A DNA stretch of 64,000 nt from Candidatus Dormiibacterota bacterium (GCA_035532035.1 DATKRS010000011.1:62001-126000), one strand, 5' to 3'. Positions 1 through 8,950 are shown, counted from the stretch's first letter. Numbers and translations: made by a program. Notes: generated by a model from the letters alone, not told the origin.

Positions 1-110
1 GCACGTTTACTGCGGGAAGTGACGTCGTTCGATTCGACGTCGTCGCGGGCGGGAAAACGCAGCGCATGCGCGTGGACGACATCGATCTGTATCGCGTCGA
101 GCTTCCGTAG
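1..110 (+). CDS. 3' end of an unrecognised protein (partial)
   Basis: The reading frame is open from the window edge to a TAG at 108-110 and encodes about 35 residues ending in DDIDLYRVELP. It lies 5 bases before the start of the oxidoreductase gene, so the two could be co-transcribed. The visible tail is a short polar beta-strand-like segment and is too short to name a family. The frame is supported only by its position and by codon use like that of the neighbours. Confidence 0.5.
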   Translation, partial: TFTAGSDVVRFDVVAGGKTQRMRVDDIDLYRVELP

Positions 111-115
111 CCGTC

Positions 116-1057
116 ATGAAAGCCGTCGTCGTCGAGCACCGCGGTTCGCCGGGAGCGCTCAAGGAGATGCCGGATCCTCAGCCGGGAGTGCACGAGGTCC
201 TCGTCCACGTCTGCGCGGCCGGCGTGAACCCGGTGGACTGGAAAGTGCGCGATGCCGGCACGCGCCCGATGCCGTACGTTCTCGGACAGGATTTCTCCGG
301 CACGGTCGCCGCAGTCGGGAGCGCGGTGCGGCGATACCGCTACGGAGAACGCATCTTCGGGGTCGCGCACGATCGCGGCGCGTTCGCCGAGTACACGCTC
401 GTTCCGGAGGAGAGCACCTCGCAGCCCGCAGCAAAGATTCCCGACGACGTCGGCTACGCCGATGCGGCGGCGCTTCCAACCGCCGGAATCACGGCGCTGG
501 GATCGCTCGATGCTCTCCAGGCCGCCAAGGGAACGACGCTCGTCGTCGTCGGCGCGACGGGCGGCGTCGGCACCTTTGCGGTGCAGATCGCGCGGGATCG
601 CGGCGCGCACGTGATTGCCAGCGGACGCGCGTCCAACGAGCGGCTCGCGCGCGAGCTCGGGGCCGACGAGTACGTGGCGTACGACCGCGAAGACGTCTTC
701 GCGGCGATTGCGCGCGCACATCCCGGCGGCGTCGACGCGGTACTCGACCTCGTCGACGACGCCGACGCCATCGGGCGCACCGCCGGCATCATACGCGAGG
801 GCGGCAGAATCGTTTCGACGATCCATGCCGCGGACGCGGCGTGGTTCTCAGCGCGCAAGATTCTCGCGGAGAATCTTCGCATGACCCATACGGCGGCATC
901 GTCGCACGAAGGGCTGCGTACGCTGGTCAAAATGCTCGAAGAAGGCCGCCTCCGCACGGTCATCGCCGCCGAGCGACCGCTGTCGGAGGCGGTTGACGCG
1001 CTCGAGGAGAGCAAGCGCGGCGCAGTGGCCGGCAAGCTCGTCCTCATGGTCGAGTAA
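116..1057 (+). CDS. NADP-dependent zinc-free alcohol dehydrogenase / quinone oxidoreductase-like protein
   Basis: A 313-residue medium-chain dehydrogenase/reductase. The N-terminal GroES-like domain (about 1-110) carries the family pattern GVNPVDWKVRDG-like 'AAGVNPVDWKVRD' and lacks the zinc-binding Cys/His set. The Rossmann domain begins near residue 140, with the dinucleotide loop GATGGVG at 146-152. This architecture fits soluble NAD(P)H-dependent quinone or enal reductases of the QOR/YhdH type. The substrate cannot be told from the sequence. Start is the ATG at 116, directly after the upstream stop. The length is normal for the family. Confidence 0.9.
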   Translation: MKAVVVEHRGSPGALKEMPDPQPGVHEVLVHVCAAGVNPVDWKVRDAGTRPMPYVLGQDFSGTVAAVGSAVRRYRYGERIFGVAHDRGAFAEYTLVPEESTSQPAAKIPDDVGYADAAALPTAGITALGSLDALQAAKGTTLVVVGATGGVGTFAVQIARDRGAHVIASGRASNERLARELGADEYVAYDREDVFAAIARAHPGGVDAVLDLVDDADAIGRTAGIIREGGRIVSTIHAADAAWFSARKILAENLRMTHTAASSHEGLRTLVKMLEEGRLRTVIAAERPLSEAVDALEESKRGAVAGKLVLMVE

Positions 1058-1122
1058 CCTTCCCCGGCACGTTGAGAAGCGAGAAGCGGAGCGCGGTGCA
1101 CCCACGACGAACCGACGCCCTC

Positions 1123-1533
1123 ATGCCCAAACGGTTGCTCTTCGCTCTGGGGGTCCTTGTGTTGGTCCTCGTGGCCTGCAAGTCCGCCGCAACGATCACG
1201 CCCAAACCGACGCCGAGCCCTACTCCAACGGCGAATCCGACGGCGAACACCGCGACGGTCAATGCCCAGTACAACGGAAGCGCGTACCTCGGAACGATCT
1301 ACGCGAACGCCGCAGCGTCGGGATGCCCGGGATCGACGGTCGTCAGCGGCTCGACGGTGTCGGCAACGCCGACCCTCACAACCGTGAACGGTCAATCGGT
1401 GGGCCAAGCGACGCTCTCGCCGCTCACGCCGAATACCTATTACACGTTCTTCTACGTCGTCGGCGGCGGACCGACGGTCTCCTCGTGCACCCTGAACTGG
1501 ACGTACGGCCCCGTCACGCTGAAGTATCCTTAA
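1123..1533 (+). CDS. small lipoprotein, function unknown
   Basis: A 136-residue protein starting with a basic n-region (MPKRLLF), a hydrophobic stretch and a lipobox ending VLVAC, so it is probably lipid-anchored at Cys18. The mature N-terminus is a Pro/Thr-rich linker (KPTPSPTPTANPTAN), followed by about 90 residues of small, Thr/Ser-rich beta-type sequence that looks like one immunoglobulin-like domain. The ATG at 1123 is preferred over an upstream in-frame ATG at 1072 because it gives a proper signal peptide. It is convergent with the following gene. No catalytic motif is visible. Confidence 0.75.
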   Translation: MPKRLLFALGVLVLVLVACKSAATITPKPTPSPTPTANPTANTATVNAQYNGSAYLGTIYANAAASGCPGSTVVSGSTVSATPTLTTVNGQSVGQATLSPLTPNTYYTFFYVVGGGPTVSSCTLNWTYGPVTLKYP

Positions 1534-1550
1534 GGGAGCCTCTTAGCTTA
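1531..1550. other. short intergenic hairpin between convergent stops
   Basis: The 14 bases between the lipoprotein stop (TAA 1531-1533) and the convergent dehydrogenase stop (TTA on the plus strand, 1548-1550) form an imperfect palindrome, TAAGGGAGCCTCTTA, which overlaps the first stop. No T-tract follows, so a terminator role is uncertain. Confidence 0.3.
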
Positions 1551-3116
1551 CAGCTCCGCGTTCGGTAGCCACGATGCGTCGTTCGCGGGCATCGCAGGAG
1601 CGCTCTCCTCGTCGACGTCGAGAACCCAGAGCGCACGGTGCGGAAGAAACGCCGCTCCGTCACGCGCCGCGACGCGCCGGAGAATGCGCGAGATGCGGTG
1701 GCCGCCGATCTCGCGCCCCCACGCGATCGGACCGCGCGGGTAGTTCGTCCCCAGACGCATCGCAGCGTCGACGTCGTCGGCCACGGCGACGCCCTCCTCG
1801 ACGGCAATCACCGCTTCGTTGACGATCGCACCGATGGTGCGCCCGAGAAAGAGCCCGGGGACGTTCTCCACGAGAACGACACCGTGGCCAATCGCTTCGA
1901 AGCTCTCTTGCGCGAGCTCGAGCATCTCGTCCGAGGTCGCGTCCGCATCGACGATCTCGACGCCGTCCTGCTCCGCGAGCGAGCCGAGGATGCCGTATCC
2001 CACGAGGCGATCCGGATGCTGCATCCTCGCCGCGCATCGGTCGAGATCGGTTGCGTATGCATCGACGAAGATCGCACAGGCGGGATCGAGGAGCGCGTCG
2101 AGCCGCGCGACGGCGACGCCGCGATCGCTCTCTCCGTCCCCGACGTCGAAAAGGAGGGTCGGCTGAACGTCGAGATGCTCGACCTCCTCGTCGTGTGTGA
2201 AGCGCGTCACGGGTGCGCAATGCGCGTCGAGTGCCGCCGCGAGCTCGTCGGCGAGGCCGCCGGCACCCAACACTGCAGCGTGCTCGTCCTCGCTGCGTCG
2301 GACCCGCGGCTTCGTGCGAAGGTCGAGGCGCGGCGGCGGCCCCGCATAGGAGTAAAAGCCGGCTCCCGATTTGCGGCCGAGACGGCCCTGCGCGACCAGT
2401 GCGCGCTGCAGTGCAACCGGCGCAAGACGCTCGGCCTGCAAGCGCGCGTACACCGATTCGCTCGTCGCAAGGTTGACGTCGAGGCCGATGAAGTCCATGA
2501 GCTCGAAGGGACCCATGCGAAAACCGGCTCCGCGAGCGAGCGCGTCGAGCTCCTCGACGCGTGCGACGCCGGCGTCGAGTGCGCGCATCGCTTGCAGGTA
2601 GAACGGCCGGGCCACGCGATTCACGATGAATCCCGGCGTGTCCGCCGTGGCGACGCCCGTCTTGCCGATACGCTCGACGAACGCGCGCCCGCGCTCGAGT
2701 GCGTCGTCTGCGCTCTGCGGCGCGCGCACGATCTCGACCAACCGCATCTTCTCCGGCGGATTGAAGAAATGCAGGCCGATGACGCGTTCGGGCGCCGACG
2801 TCGCGCGCGCAATCTCCGCCACCGAAAGCGATGACGTGTTCGTGGCGAGCACGGCGCCAGGCAGAGAGCGTTCCATCTGGGCGAAGACATGCTCTTTGAG
2901 ATCGAGCCGCTCCGGCACGGCCTCGATCGCGATCTCCACGCCGTCGTCGCTCGGAATCTCTGCGACGACCTGCGCGCTTCCAGCACGCGCGGCGGCACGC
3001 TCGCGCGCCTCGGCATGTGGCTCGACGAGGATGACCGCGTAGCCGCTCGAGGCTGCTACGGCCGCGATCCCGGCACCCATGCTGCCGCCGCCGACGACGA
3101 CGATGCGATCCGCCAC
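1548..3116 (-). CDS. 3-hydroxyacyl-CoA dehydrogenase with two C-terminal domains
   Basis: 522 residues. The N-terminal Rossmann domain starts with the NAD loop VVVGGGSMGAGIA (about 6-18). It includes the family segments ATNTSSLS and GLHFFNPPEKMRLVEI (near 91-125), where the motif His-Phe-Phe-Asn-Pro-Pro is typical of HCDH enzymes. A first 3HCDH C-terminal domain follows (about 165-265, ending RKSGAGFYSY). A second, more divergent copy occupies the last 110 residues (VENVPGLFLGRTIGAIVNEA). This two-copy, PaaH-like arrangement of roughly 500 residues is known in bacteria. The enzyme oxidises (S)-3-hydroxyacyl-CoA to 3-ketoacyl-CoA in fatty-acid or aromatic degradation. No thiolase or hydratase gene is adjacent. 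Confidence 0.93.
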   Translation of the reverse strand: MADRIVVVGGGSMGAGIAAVAASSGYAVILVEPHAEARERAAARAGSAQVVAEIPSDDGVEIAIEAVPERLDLKEHVFAQMERSLPGAVLATNTSSLSVAEIARATSAPERVIGLHFFNPPEKMRLVEIVRAPQSADDALERGRAFVERIGKTGVATADTPGFIVNRVARPFYLQAMRALDAGVARVEELDALARGAGFRMGPFELMDFIGLDVNLATSESVYARLQAERLAPVALQRALVAQGRLGRKSGAGFYSYAGPPPRLDLRTKPRVRRSEDEHAAVLGAGGLADELAAALDAHCAPVTRFTHDEEVEHLDVQPTLLFDVGDGESDRGVAVARLDALLDPACAIFVDAYATDLDRCAARMQHPDRLVGYGILGSLAEQDGVEIVDADATSDEMLELAQESFEAIGHGVVLVENVPGLFLGRTIGAIVNEAVIAVEEGVAVADDVDAAMRLGTNYPRGPIAWGREIGGHRISRILRRVAARDGAAFLPHRALWVLDVDEESAPAMPANDASWLPNAEL

Positions 3117-3157
3117 GGGGCCGCCTTCGCGAGAGGGGCAGCCGATGCTTCGTCGGT

Positions 3158-3733
3158 ATGGCAGCGATGATGGACAAGCCGCACTGGCGCAGGGTCGCGT
3201 CGCGCTACGTCGTCGACTCGCGATTCCTTCGCATTCGGCAGGACACGATCGAGTTGCCGGACGGCACCCTCGTGCCGGAGTACTTCGTGCGCGAAGCGGC
3301 TGGGTTCGTGATGGTCTTCGCGCTCACGGTCGACGAGCGCGTCGTTCTCGTGCGCCAGTACCGCTACGGCACGGACAGCGTCGGTCTCGAGCTCCCAGCC
3401 GGCATGCTCGAGCCCGGGGAAGACCCCGAGGCATGCGCGCGGCGGGAGCTGCTCGAGGAGACCGGCTTCTCCGCGGAGTCGATCCAGCCGCTCGGCGAGT
3501 ATGCGGTCGAAGCCGTGCGCTCGACCGCGAAGGCCTACATCTTTACAGCCGCGGAAGCGCGTCGCACGAGCGAGCCGCATCTCGATCCCACCGAGCACAT
3601 CGAGGTCGAGCTCCCGTCTATCGCAGAGTTCGCCAGGATGCTCGAAGACGGCCGGATCGACAACCTCGCCTCGATTGCCGCTGGGTACCGGGCGCTCGCG
3701 GCGCGAACTCCTGTTCGATGCCCCAAGCCCTGA
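3158..3733 (+). CDS. NUDIX hydrolase, ADP-ribose pyrophosphatase type
   Basis: 191 residues. A complete Nudix box lies at residues 82-104 (Gly82, Glu88-region, Arg96-Glu97-Leu-Leu-Glu100-Glu101-Thr-Gly103), matching the consensus GX5EX7REUXEEXGU. The preceding segment LPAGMLEPGE and the pattern VRQYRYG are typical of ADP-ribose pyrophosphatases (NudF class), which hydrolyse ADP-ribose to AMP and ribose-5-phosphate. It may start at the ATG at 3158 or at the ATG at 3170. Its 3' end overlaps the start of the helicase gene by 16 bases, so translational coupling is likely. Confidence 0.9.
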   Translation: MAAMMDKPHWRRVASRYVVDSRFLRIRQDTIELPDGTLVPEYFVREAAGFVMVFALTVDERVVLVRQYRYGTDSVGLELPAGMLEPGEDPEACARRELLEETGFSAESIQPLGEYAVEAVRSTAKAYIFTAAEARRTSEPHLDPTEHIEVELPSIAEFARMLEDGRIDNLASIAAGYRALAARTPVRCPKP

Positions 3734-6700
3734 TCCCGGAGCTCCATCCCCTCGTCGGGGAGTGGTTCTCGCAGCGCTACGGCGCTCCGACCGATCCGCA
3801 ACGACTCGGCTGGCCGCTCGTACGCGCCGGCGAAGACGTGCTCGTCTGCGCGCCCACCGGCTCCGGAAAGACGTTGGCCGCGTTCACCGTCTGCCTCGAC
3901 GATCTCGTCCGGCGTGCGGAGCGCGGCGATCTGCCCGACGGGACGCTTGCGGTCTACGTCTCGCCGCTCAAGGCGCTGAGCAACGACGTTCGCAAGAACC
4001 TGGAGTTACCGCTGCGTGAGCTGACGGTGCGCGCCCTCGAGCGCGGCATCCGTCTCGAAACGATCCGCACGGCGGTGCGGACGGGAGACTCAACGCAAGC
4101 CGAACGCGCGCGGATGCTTCGCACGCCGCCGCACGTACTCGTCACGACGCCGGAATCGCTCTACATTCTCCTGACCGCGGAGAAGTCGCGGCGTCTCTTC
4201 GGCGGCGTCACGACGGTCATCGTCGATGAGATCCACGCGATAGCGGGCGACAAGCGCGGCGCGCACCTGGCGCTCACCCTCGCACGCCTCGACGCGCTCG
4301 TCGAGCGTGAGAGCGGCAAGAAGCCGCAGCGCATCGGTCTCTCGGCGACCGTTCGACCGATCGAGACGGTGGCACGCTTCCTCAGCCCGAAAACGCGCGT
4401 CGTGGACGTCGGCGCGCGCCGCGAGATGGACGTCCGCGTCGAGGTACCGCGCGACGAGCTCGGCGCGGTAGCGAGCACGGCCATGTGGGACGAGGTCTAC
4501 GATCGCATCGCGGAGCACATTCGCGCGCACCGCACGACGCTGGTCTTCGTCGGAACGCGGCGCATGAGCGAGCGCGTCGCGTTCGCGCTCACGCAGCGAC
4601 TGGGCGAAGGCGTGCTGCTGCCGCATCATGGCAGTCTCTCGCGCGACGCGCGCTTCGAAGCCGAACGGCGCTTGAAAGGCGGAGAGCTCCGAGCCGTCGT
4701 TGCGACGGCCTCGCTCGAGCTCGGCATCGACATCGGCACGATCGATCTCGTCGTCCAGCTCGGTACGCCGCGCGCCGTCGCCGTCGCCCTGCAACGCATC
4801 GGACGCTCCGGGCACTGGGTCGGCGCAAAGCCCAAGGGCATCATCTATGCGACGACGCGCGACGAGCTCGTGGAGTGCGCGGCGCTCGTGCACGCGCTAC
4901 GCGCCGGATCGATCGACGCGCTGACGATCCCTCGCTCGCCTCTCGACATCCTCGCGCAGCAGCTCGTCGCGGCGTGCTCCGCAGGCGAGTGGGAAGCCGA
5001 CGAACTCTACGCGCTCGTACGGGGCAGTTACTCGTACCGCGATCTCTCGCGCACCGATTTCGATGACGTGCTTGCGATGCTCGCCGACGGCGTCGCGACC
5101 TCACGAGGGCGCAGCGGCACGTTCTTGCACTACGATCGCGTCAACGGCCGCCTGCGCGCGAGGCGCGGCGCCCGCCTTGCGGCGATCACGTGTGGTGGCG
5201 CGATTCCTGACACCGCGAACTACAACGTGATCGTCGAGCCGGAAGGGCAGATCATCGGTACGCTCGACGAGGATTTCGCCATCGAATCCATGGCCGGCGA
5301 CATCTTTCTGCTTGGCACTAACTCGTGGCGCGTTCGGAAGATCGAGGCCGGGGCCGTGCGCGTCGAGGACGCGCGCGGCGCACCGCCCTCAATTCCGTTT
5401 TGGAACGGCGAGGGACTTGGCCGCACGATCGAGCTCTCGCGCGAAGTCTGCGCGGTGCGCGAGCGCATCGAGACGAGCGACGACGGTGCGGCCCGCGCGT
5501 TTCTCGCGGCCGAGTGCGGCCTCGACGATGCCGGCGCCGCCCAGGCCGTAGCGTACGTGCGCGCCGGACGTGCCGCGCTCGCCGCCCTCCCGACGCATCG
5601 CACCGTAGTCGCGGAGCGTTTCTTCGACGACGGGGGAGGCATGCAGCTCGTCTTGCACACGCCCTTTGGCGCACGCATCAACCGCGCGTGGGGGCTGGCG
5701 CTGCGCAAGCGATTCTGCCGTTCGTTCAATCTCGAGCTGCAAGCTGCGGCGACCGACAACGGCATCGTGCTCTCGCTCACCGACCAGCATGCCTTTCCAC
5801 TCGAAATCGTCTTCGAGTTCGTGAAGTCCGCCAGCGCAGAAGACGTCTTGACCCAGGCTCTGCTGCCGGCGCCGATGTTCGCCGCCCGCTGGCGATGGAA
5901 CGTCACGCGGTCGCTCGCTGTGCTGCGCCGCCGCGGCGGGAAAAAGGTTCCGCCGCAGATTCTGCGCATGCGCTCCGACGATCTGCTCGCGTCCGTCTTC
6001 CCGGATCAGGCCGCGTGCGCGGAAAACTTGACCGGGCCGATCCGCGTTCCCGATCACGTCCTCGTCCGCGAGACGATCGGCAACTGCCTCCACGAAGCGA
6101 TGGACGTCGACGGACTGCTCGACGTCTTGCGCGGCATCGAGCGAGGCGAGATCGCGACGCATGCGATCGACACGGCGGAGCCCTCGCCGTTCTCGCACGA
6201 GATTCTCAACGCCAATCCGTACGCGTTCCTCGACGACGCGCCGCTCGAGGAACGCCGGACGCGCGCGGTGCAGCTGCGGCGAACGCTCCGCGACGACGAC
6301 GCCGGCGCGGGGCTGCTCGATGCCGCCGCGATCGACGAGGTCGCGGGGCAGGTATGGCCGGTCGTGCGCGACGCCGACGAGCTGCACGACGCGCTGACGA
6401 CGCTCGTCGTCCTCCCGCCCGTCGACGCTTGGCAGCCGTGGTTCGAACGCCTCTGCGCAGATCGCCGGGCGCTCGTCCTCACGCATGGCGAGCGCCGGTT
6501 CTGGGTCTGCGCCGAGCGTGCCGAGCTCGCGCGGCGTGCGTACCCGCAACCGCCGGACGAGCGCGAGGGCGGAGCGGTGACCGAGGTTTTGCGCGGGTGG
6601 CTCGAGTGCAGCGGACCGGCGAGCATCGGCGATCTCTGCGAGCGCCTCGCCCTCGACGCGCAATCGGTCGAAAGCGCATTGCTGCGGCTGGAGACTGAAG

Positions 6701-7884
6701 GCCAACTCCTGCGCGGCACGTTCACGGCAACAAGCAAACCGGCGAAATCAGGCAACGGTGGGCCCACCGCAGGCGCTGCAGCATCATCGGAGCAGTACTG
6801 CAACCGGCGAGTGCTCGCGAGAATTCATCGCCTGACGATCGGGCGGCTGCGCCGAGAGATCGAGCCCGTCTCGGCGGCCGAGTACGTTGCCTTCCTCCAT
6901 CGCTGGCAGCACGTGACGCTCGCGACGCGGCTCTACGGTGTCGACGGGACGCTGCAGATCGTGCGGCAGCTCGAAGGGTTCGAAGCCTCCGCCGCCGCGT
7001 GGGAGACGCAGATTCTTCCGGCGCGCATCGCCGGCTACAAGCCCGAGTACCTGGATCGCCTCTGCTACTCGGGAGACGTGATGTGGGGACGGCTCTCTCC
7101 TCACCCGGCTCTTGCTCGGTCGGACGAGGACGCGACGCTCCCCTCGACTCGACTCAGGACTCGCGTGCGCCCGACGAAGCTGGCACCGATCGCGCTGCTG
7201 CTGCGCGAAAGCGCCGAGCAGCTGGTGGTACGCTCGCCGGCTCCGCTTGGCGACGACGCGGGGCTCTCGCACGCCTCCCGTGAGGTCCTCGCGGAGATCG
7301 AGCATCGCGGCGCCCCGTTCTTCGCCGACATCGTACGAGCCACGAAACGCTTGCCGAGCGAGGTCGAAGAGGCCCTGTGGCAGTTGGTCGCCGCCGGTTG
7401 CGTCACGGCCGACGGGTTCGACGCGCTTCGCTCGCTCATCGACGCAAAGCGCCGGCTCGGTGAAAAGGGTGTGCGTTCGCGTCCGCGTTCCTCGAGCGGG
7501 CGCTGGACGCTGCTTGCGGGAGCGCGCGAGCGGATCGACCCCGCTGCGTTCGCATCTCGGCTCCTTGCGCGCTGGGGTGTCGTCTGCCGGGACGTGACCG
7601 CTCGGGAGAGTCTCGCGCCGCCGTGGCGCGAGCTCGTCGTCGTGCTGCGCAGAATGGAGGCGCGCGGAGAGATTCGCGGCGGACGCTTCGTCGCCGGGGT
7701 CGGCGGCGAACAGTTTGCGCTCCCAGAGGCGCTCGACGCACTTCGCGCTGCACGGCGCAGCGCCTACGCCGACGACGCTCGCGTCGGCGATTACGATCCG
7801 CTCTCGCTCGCCGGTGCGATCCTTCCGATGAACGCGCAGAGTGCCGCAGTGATGAACGCAGGCTCTTCCAGCATCGGGAGGTGA
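3718..7884 (+). CDS. lhr: Lhr-type superfamily 2 DNA helicase
   Basis: 1388 residues, close to the size of Lhr proteins. RecA domain 1 has a Q-motif-like region, Walker A APTGSGKT (44-51), and motif II DEIH (about 170-173), followed by GDKRGAHLALTLARL, which is diagnostic of Lhr, and motif III GLSATV. RecA domain 2 includes ATASLELGIDIG and the QRIGRSGH motif VI. The large C-terminal part carries the winged-helix and Lhr-specific domains and ends with DYDPLSLAGAILP, a version of the conserved Lhr terminus. Lhr translocates on ssDNA and unwinds RNA:DNA hybrids in repair. The ATG at 3718 is chosen because the conserved N-terminus begins there. The long open stretch upstream in this frame is antisense shadow over the NUDIX gene. 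Confidence 0.95.
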   Translation: MPQALIPELHPLVGEWFSQRYGAPTDPQRLGWPLVRAGEDVLVCAPTGSGKTLAAFTVCLDDLVRRAERGDLPDGTLAVYVSPLKALSNDVRKNLELPLRELTVRALERGIRLETIRTAVRTGDSTQAERARMLRTPPHVLVTTPESLYILLTAEKSRRLFGGVTTVIVDEIHAIAGDKRGAHLALTLARLDALVERESGKKPQRIGLSATVRPIETVARFLSPKTRVVDVGARREMDVRVEVPRDELGAVASTAMWDEVYDRIAEHIRAHRTTLVFVGTRRMSERVAFALTQRLGEGVLLPHHGSLSRDARFEAERRLKGGELRAVVATASLELGIDIGTIDLVVQLGTPRAVAVALQRIGRSGHWVGAKPKGIIYATTRDELVECAALVHALRAGSIDALTIPRSPLDILAQQLVAACSAGEWEADELYALVRGSYSYRDLSRTDFDDVLAMLADGVATSRGRSGTFLHYDRVNGRLRARRGARLAAITCGGAIPDTANYNVIVEPEGQIIGTLDEDFAIESMAGDIFLLGTNSWRVRKIEAGAVRVEDARGAPPSIPFWNGEGLGRTIELSREVCAVRERIETSDDGAARAFLAAECGLDDAGAAQAVAYVRAGRAALAALPTHRTVVAERFFDDGGGMQLVLHTPFGARINRAWGLALRKRFCRSFNLELQAAATDNGIVLSLTDQHAFPLEIVFEFVKSASAEDVLTQALLPAPMFAARWRWNVTRSLAVLRRRGGKKVPPQILRMRSDDLLASVFPDQAACAENLTGPIRVPDHVLVRETIGNCLHEAMDVDGLLDVLRGIERGEIATHAIDTAEPSPFSHEILNANPYAFLDDAPLEERRTRAVQLRRTLRDDDAGAGLLDAAAIDEVAGQVWPVVRDADELHDALTTLVVLPPVDAWQPWFERLCADRRALVLTHGERRFWVCAERAELARRAYPQPPDEREGGAVTEVLRGWLECSGPASIGDLCERLALDAQSVESALLRLETEGQLLRGTFTATSKPAKSGNGGPTAGAAASSEQYCNRRVLARIHRLTIGRLRREIEPVSAAEYVAFLHRWQHVTLATRLYGVDGTLQIVRQLEGFEASAAAWETQILPARIAGYKPEYLDRLCYSGDVMWGRLSPHPALARSDEDATLPSTRLRTRVRPTKLAPIALLLRESAEQLVVRSPAPLGDDAGLSHASREVLAEIEHRGAPFFADIVRATKRLPSEVEEALWQLVAAGCVTADGFDALRSLIDAKRRLGEKGVRSRPRSSSGRWTLLAGARERIDPAAFASRLLARWGVVCRDVTARESLAPPWRELVVVLRRMEARGEIRGGRFVAGVGGEQFALPEALDALRAARRSAYADDARVGDYDPLSLAGAILPMNAQSAAVMNAGSSSIGR

Positions 7885-8612
7885 CCGCTGCGTTGCGCAA
7901 CGACGAGCGCAGCATGAGGAAACGCCGCGGCGACGCTGCGCGCTTCGTCGAGCGAAACGACCGCGTCGTGCGCGCCGGCGATGACGAGCACGGGCATCGT
8001 CAACTCCGGCGCGATGTCGTCGGACGCGCTGCGCATCGCCATTCCGCGTAAGAGCGCCGCTGCGCCTCGCGGGCCCGTGCGGCGGGCGATTGCGGTTACT
8101 CGAGCGACGATCTCCGGCGCATCCGCCAGCGTTTGTGGCGCGAGAAGACGCGCAACGTACGCATCGACGACTGCGTCGATGCTCGCCTCACGCTCGACGC
8201 GCGCGGCGAGCGTTTCACGCTCTCGCGCCTGGGCGGGAGCGTCGGCGGCGAGACGGCTGCAGACGAACGCGAGCCCGCGCACGCGTTCCGCGAACATGCG
8301 CGCGAAGGCGAGCGCCACGTATCCGCCGGCGGAGTGACCGACGATCGTTGCGCGCTCCTCGCCGAGCGCATCGAGCACCGCCGCCAGATCACCGGCGAGC
8401 GATTCCATGAGATACGGTCCGTCCGCGACACCCGACGCACCCATCCCGCGCAGGTCGGGAAGTACGACGCGACACTGCGCCGACAGCTCCCGCGCCGTCG
8501 CATCCCAAATCTCGCGCGAGAGTGGAAATCCCGCTAGTAACACGACGGTGTGCGCGCCGGATCCGGCGACGCTGACGTCGAGCGCGATACCGCCGTCGAC
8601 CAAAACTTGCAT
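7791..8612 (-). CDS. alpha/beta hydrolase
   Basis: 273 residues with a classical alpha/beta-hydrolase layout: oxyanion region LLAGFPLS, the nucleophile elbow GHSAGG with Ser94, an acid residue in IAGAHDAVV (about Asp225), and the catalytic His in QRSGHLPMLEEP (about His250). Such proteins hydrolyse small esters, lactones or amides; the substrate is not predictable. The start ATG (8610-8612) lies inside the -35 box of the divergent histone-like gene promoter. The 3' end overlaps the convergent lhr gene by 94 bases, and both protein ends in the overlap look conserved. Confidence 0.9.
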   Translation of the reverse strand: MQVLVDGGIALDVSVAGSGAHTVVLLAGFPLSREIWDATARELSAQCRVVLPDLRGMGASGVADGPYLMESLAGDLAAVLDALGEERATIVGHSAGGYVALAFARMFAERVRGLAFVCSRLAADAPAQARERETLAARVEREASIDAVVDAYVARLLAPQTLADAPEIVARVTAIARRTGPRGAAALLRGMAMRSASDDIAPELTMPVLVIAGAHDAVVSLDEARSVAAAFPHAALVVAQRSGHLPMLEEPAFITAALCAFIGRIAPASESGS

Positions 8613-8635
8613 AAATCGCGCTAATACTGTATAAG
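8607..8635 (+). promoter_or_regulatory. sigma-70-like promoter of the histone-like gene
   Basis: A -35 element TTGCAT (8607-8612) and a -10 element TATAAG (8630-8635) are separated by exactly 17 bases and lie about 55 bases before the start codon of the Lys/Arg-rich protein. This is one of the clearest promoter matches in the window. Confidence 0.7.
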
Positions 8636-8689
8636 GTAGGCAACAACCCTGGTCGCTCCTCGCGACCGGAGAAAGGATAGTTGCATATA

Positions 8690-8878
8690 ATGGCAGCTAA
8701 GAGACGGAGAAAGAAAGCCGCGTCCAAGGCGGCAGCTCCGAAGAAGACGACGCGCCGCAAGAAAGCTCGCAAGGGCGCAGCGCGTAAGACCACGCGCCGC
8801 AAGGCTGCGCGCAAGACCACTCGCAAGAAGGCAGCGCGCAAGACCACGCGTCGCCGTCGTCGGAAAAAGGCCGCCTAA
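8690..8878 (+). CDS. histone H1-like Lys/Arg-rich DNA-binding protein
   Basis: 62 residues, of which 17 are Lys and 17 Arg; almost all the rest are Ala and Thr. The core consists of repeats of the unit AARKTTRRK (about residues 30-58), like the SPKK/AKKA tails of eukaryotic H1 and of bacterial H1-like proteins such as Chlamydia Hc1/Hc2. It probably coats or compacts DNA or binds RNA. The ATG at 8690 follows the purine-rich stretch GGAGAAAGGA. The gene is isolated, with its own promoter and two consecutive terminators, which suggests strong expression of a separate transcript. No globular domain is present. Confidence 0.85.
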   Translation: MAAKRRRKKAASKAAAPKKTTRRKKARKGAARKTTRRKAARKTTRKKAARKTTRRRRRKKAA

Positions 8879-8894
8879 AAGGCTCGGCCTTTTT
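8864..8894. terminator. bidirectional intrinsic terminator overlapping the histone-like stop codon
   Basis: AAAAAGGCC (8864-8872) pairs with GGCCTTTTT (8886-8894). The histone-like stop codon (8876-8878) sits in the loop. The A-tract on one side and T-tract on the other make it usable in both directions. Confidence 0.85.
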
Positions 8895-8909
8895 CGTTCT
8901 CTAACCCAT

Positions 8910-8950
8910 GCGAGTTTGCGCATCGAATATGCGCAAACTCGCTTTCTTTA
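8910..8950 (+). terminator. second intrinsic terminator after the histone-like gene
   Basis: A perfect 14-bp stem pairs 8910-8923 with 8929-8942 around a 5-base loop (CGAAT) and is followed by TTTCTTTAT. Together with the hairpin just upstream it forms a tandem terminator before the convergent MFS gene, whose stop codon is at 8948. Confidence 0.85.

Noticed and set aside
1660-3177. A 505-residue Arg-rich open frame on the minus strand.
   Set aside because: It lies fully across the 3-hydroxyacyl-CoA dehydrogenase in another frame; its composition (Arg/Ala/Ser only) is the usual shadow of GC-rich codons, and no domain is seen.
3079-3717. N-terminal extension of the Lhr frame by 213 codons.
   Set aside because: The extension overlaps the whole NUDIX gene and is Arg-rich without similarity to helicases; the conserved Lhr start is at 3718.
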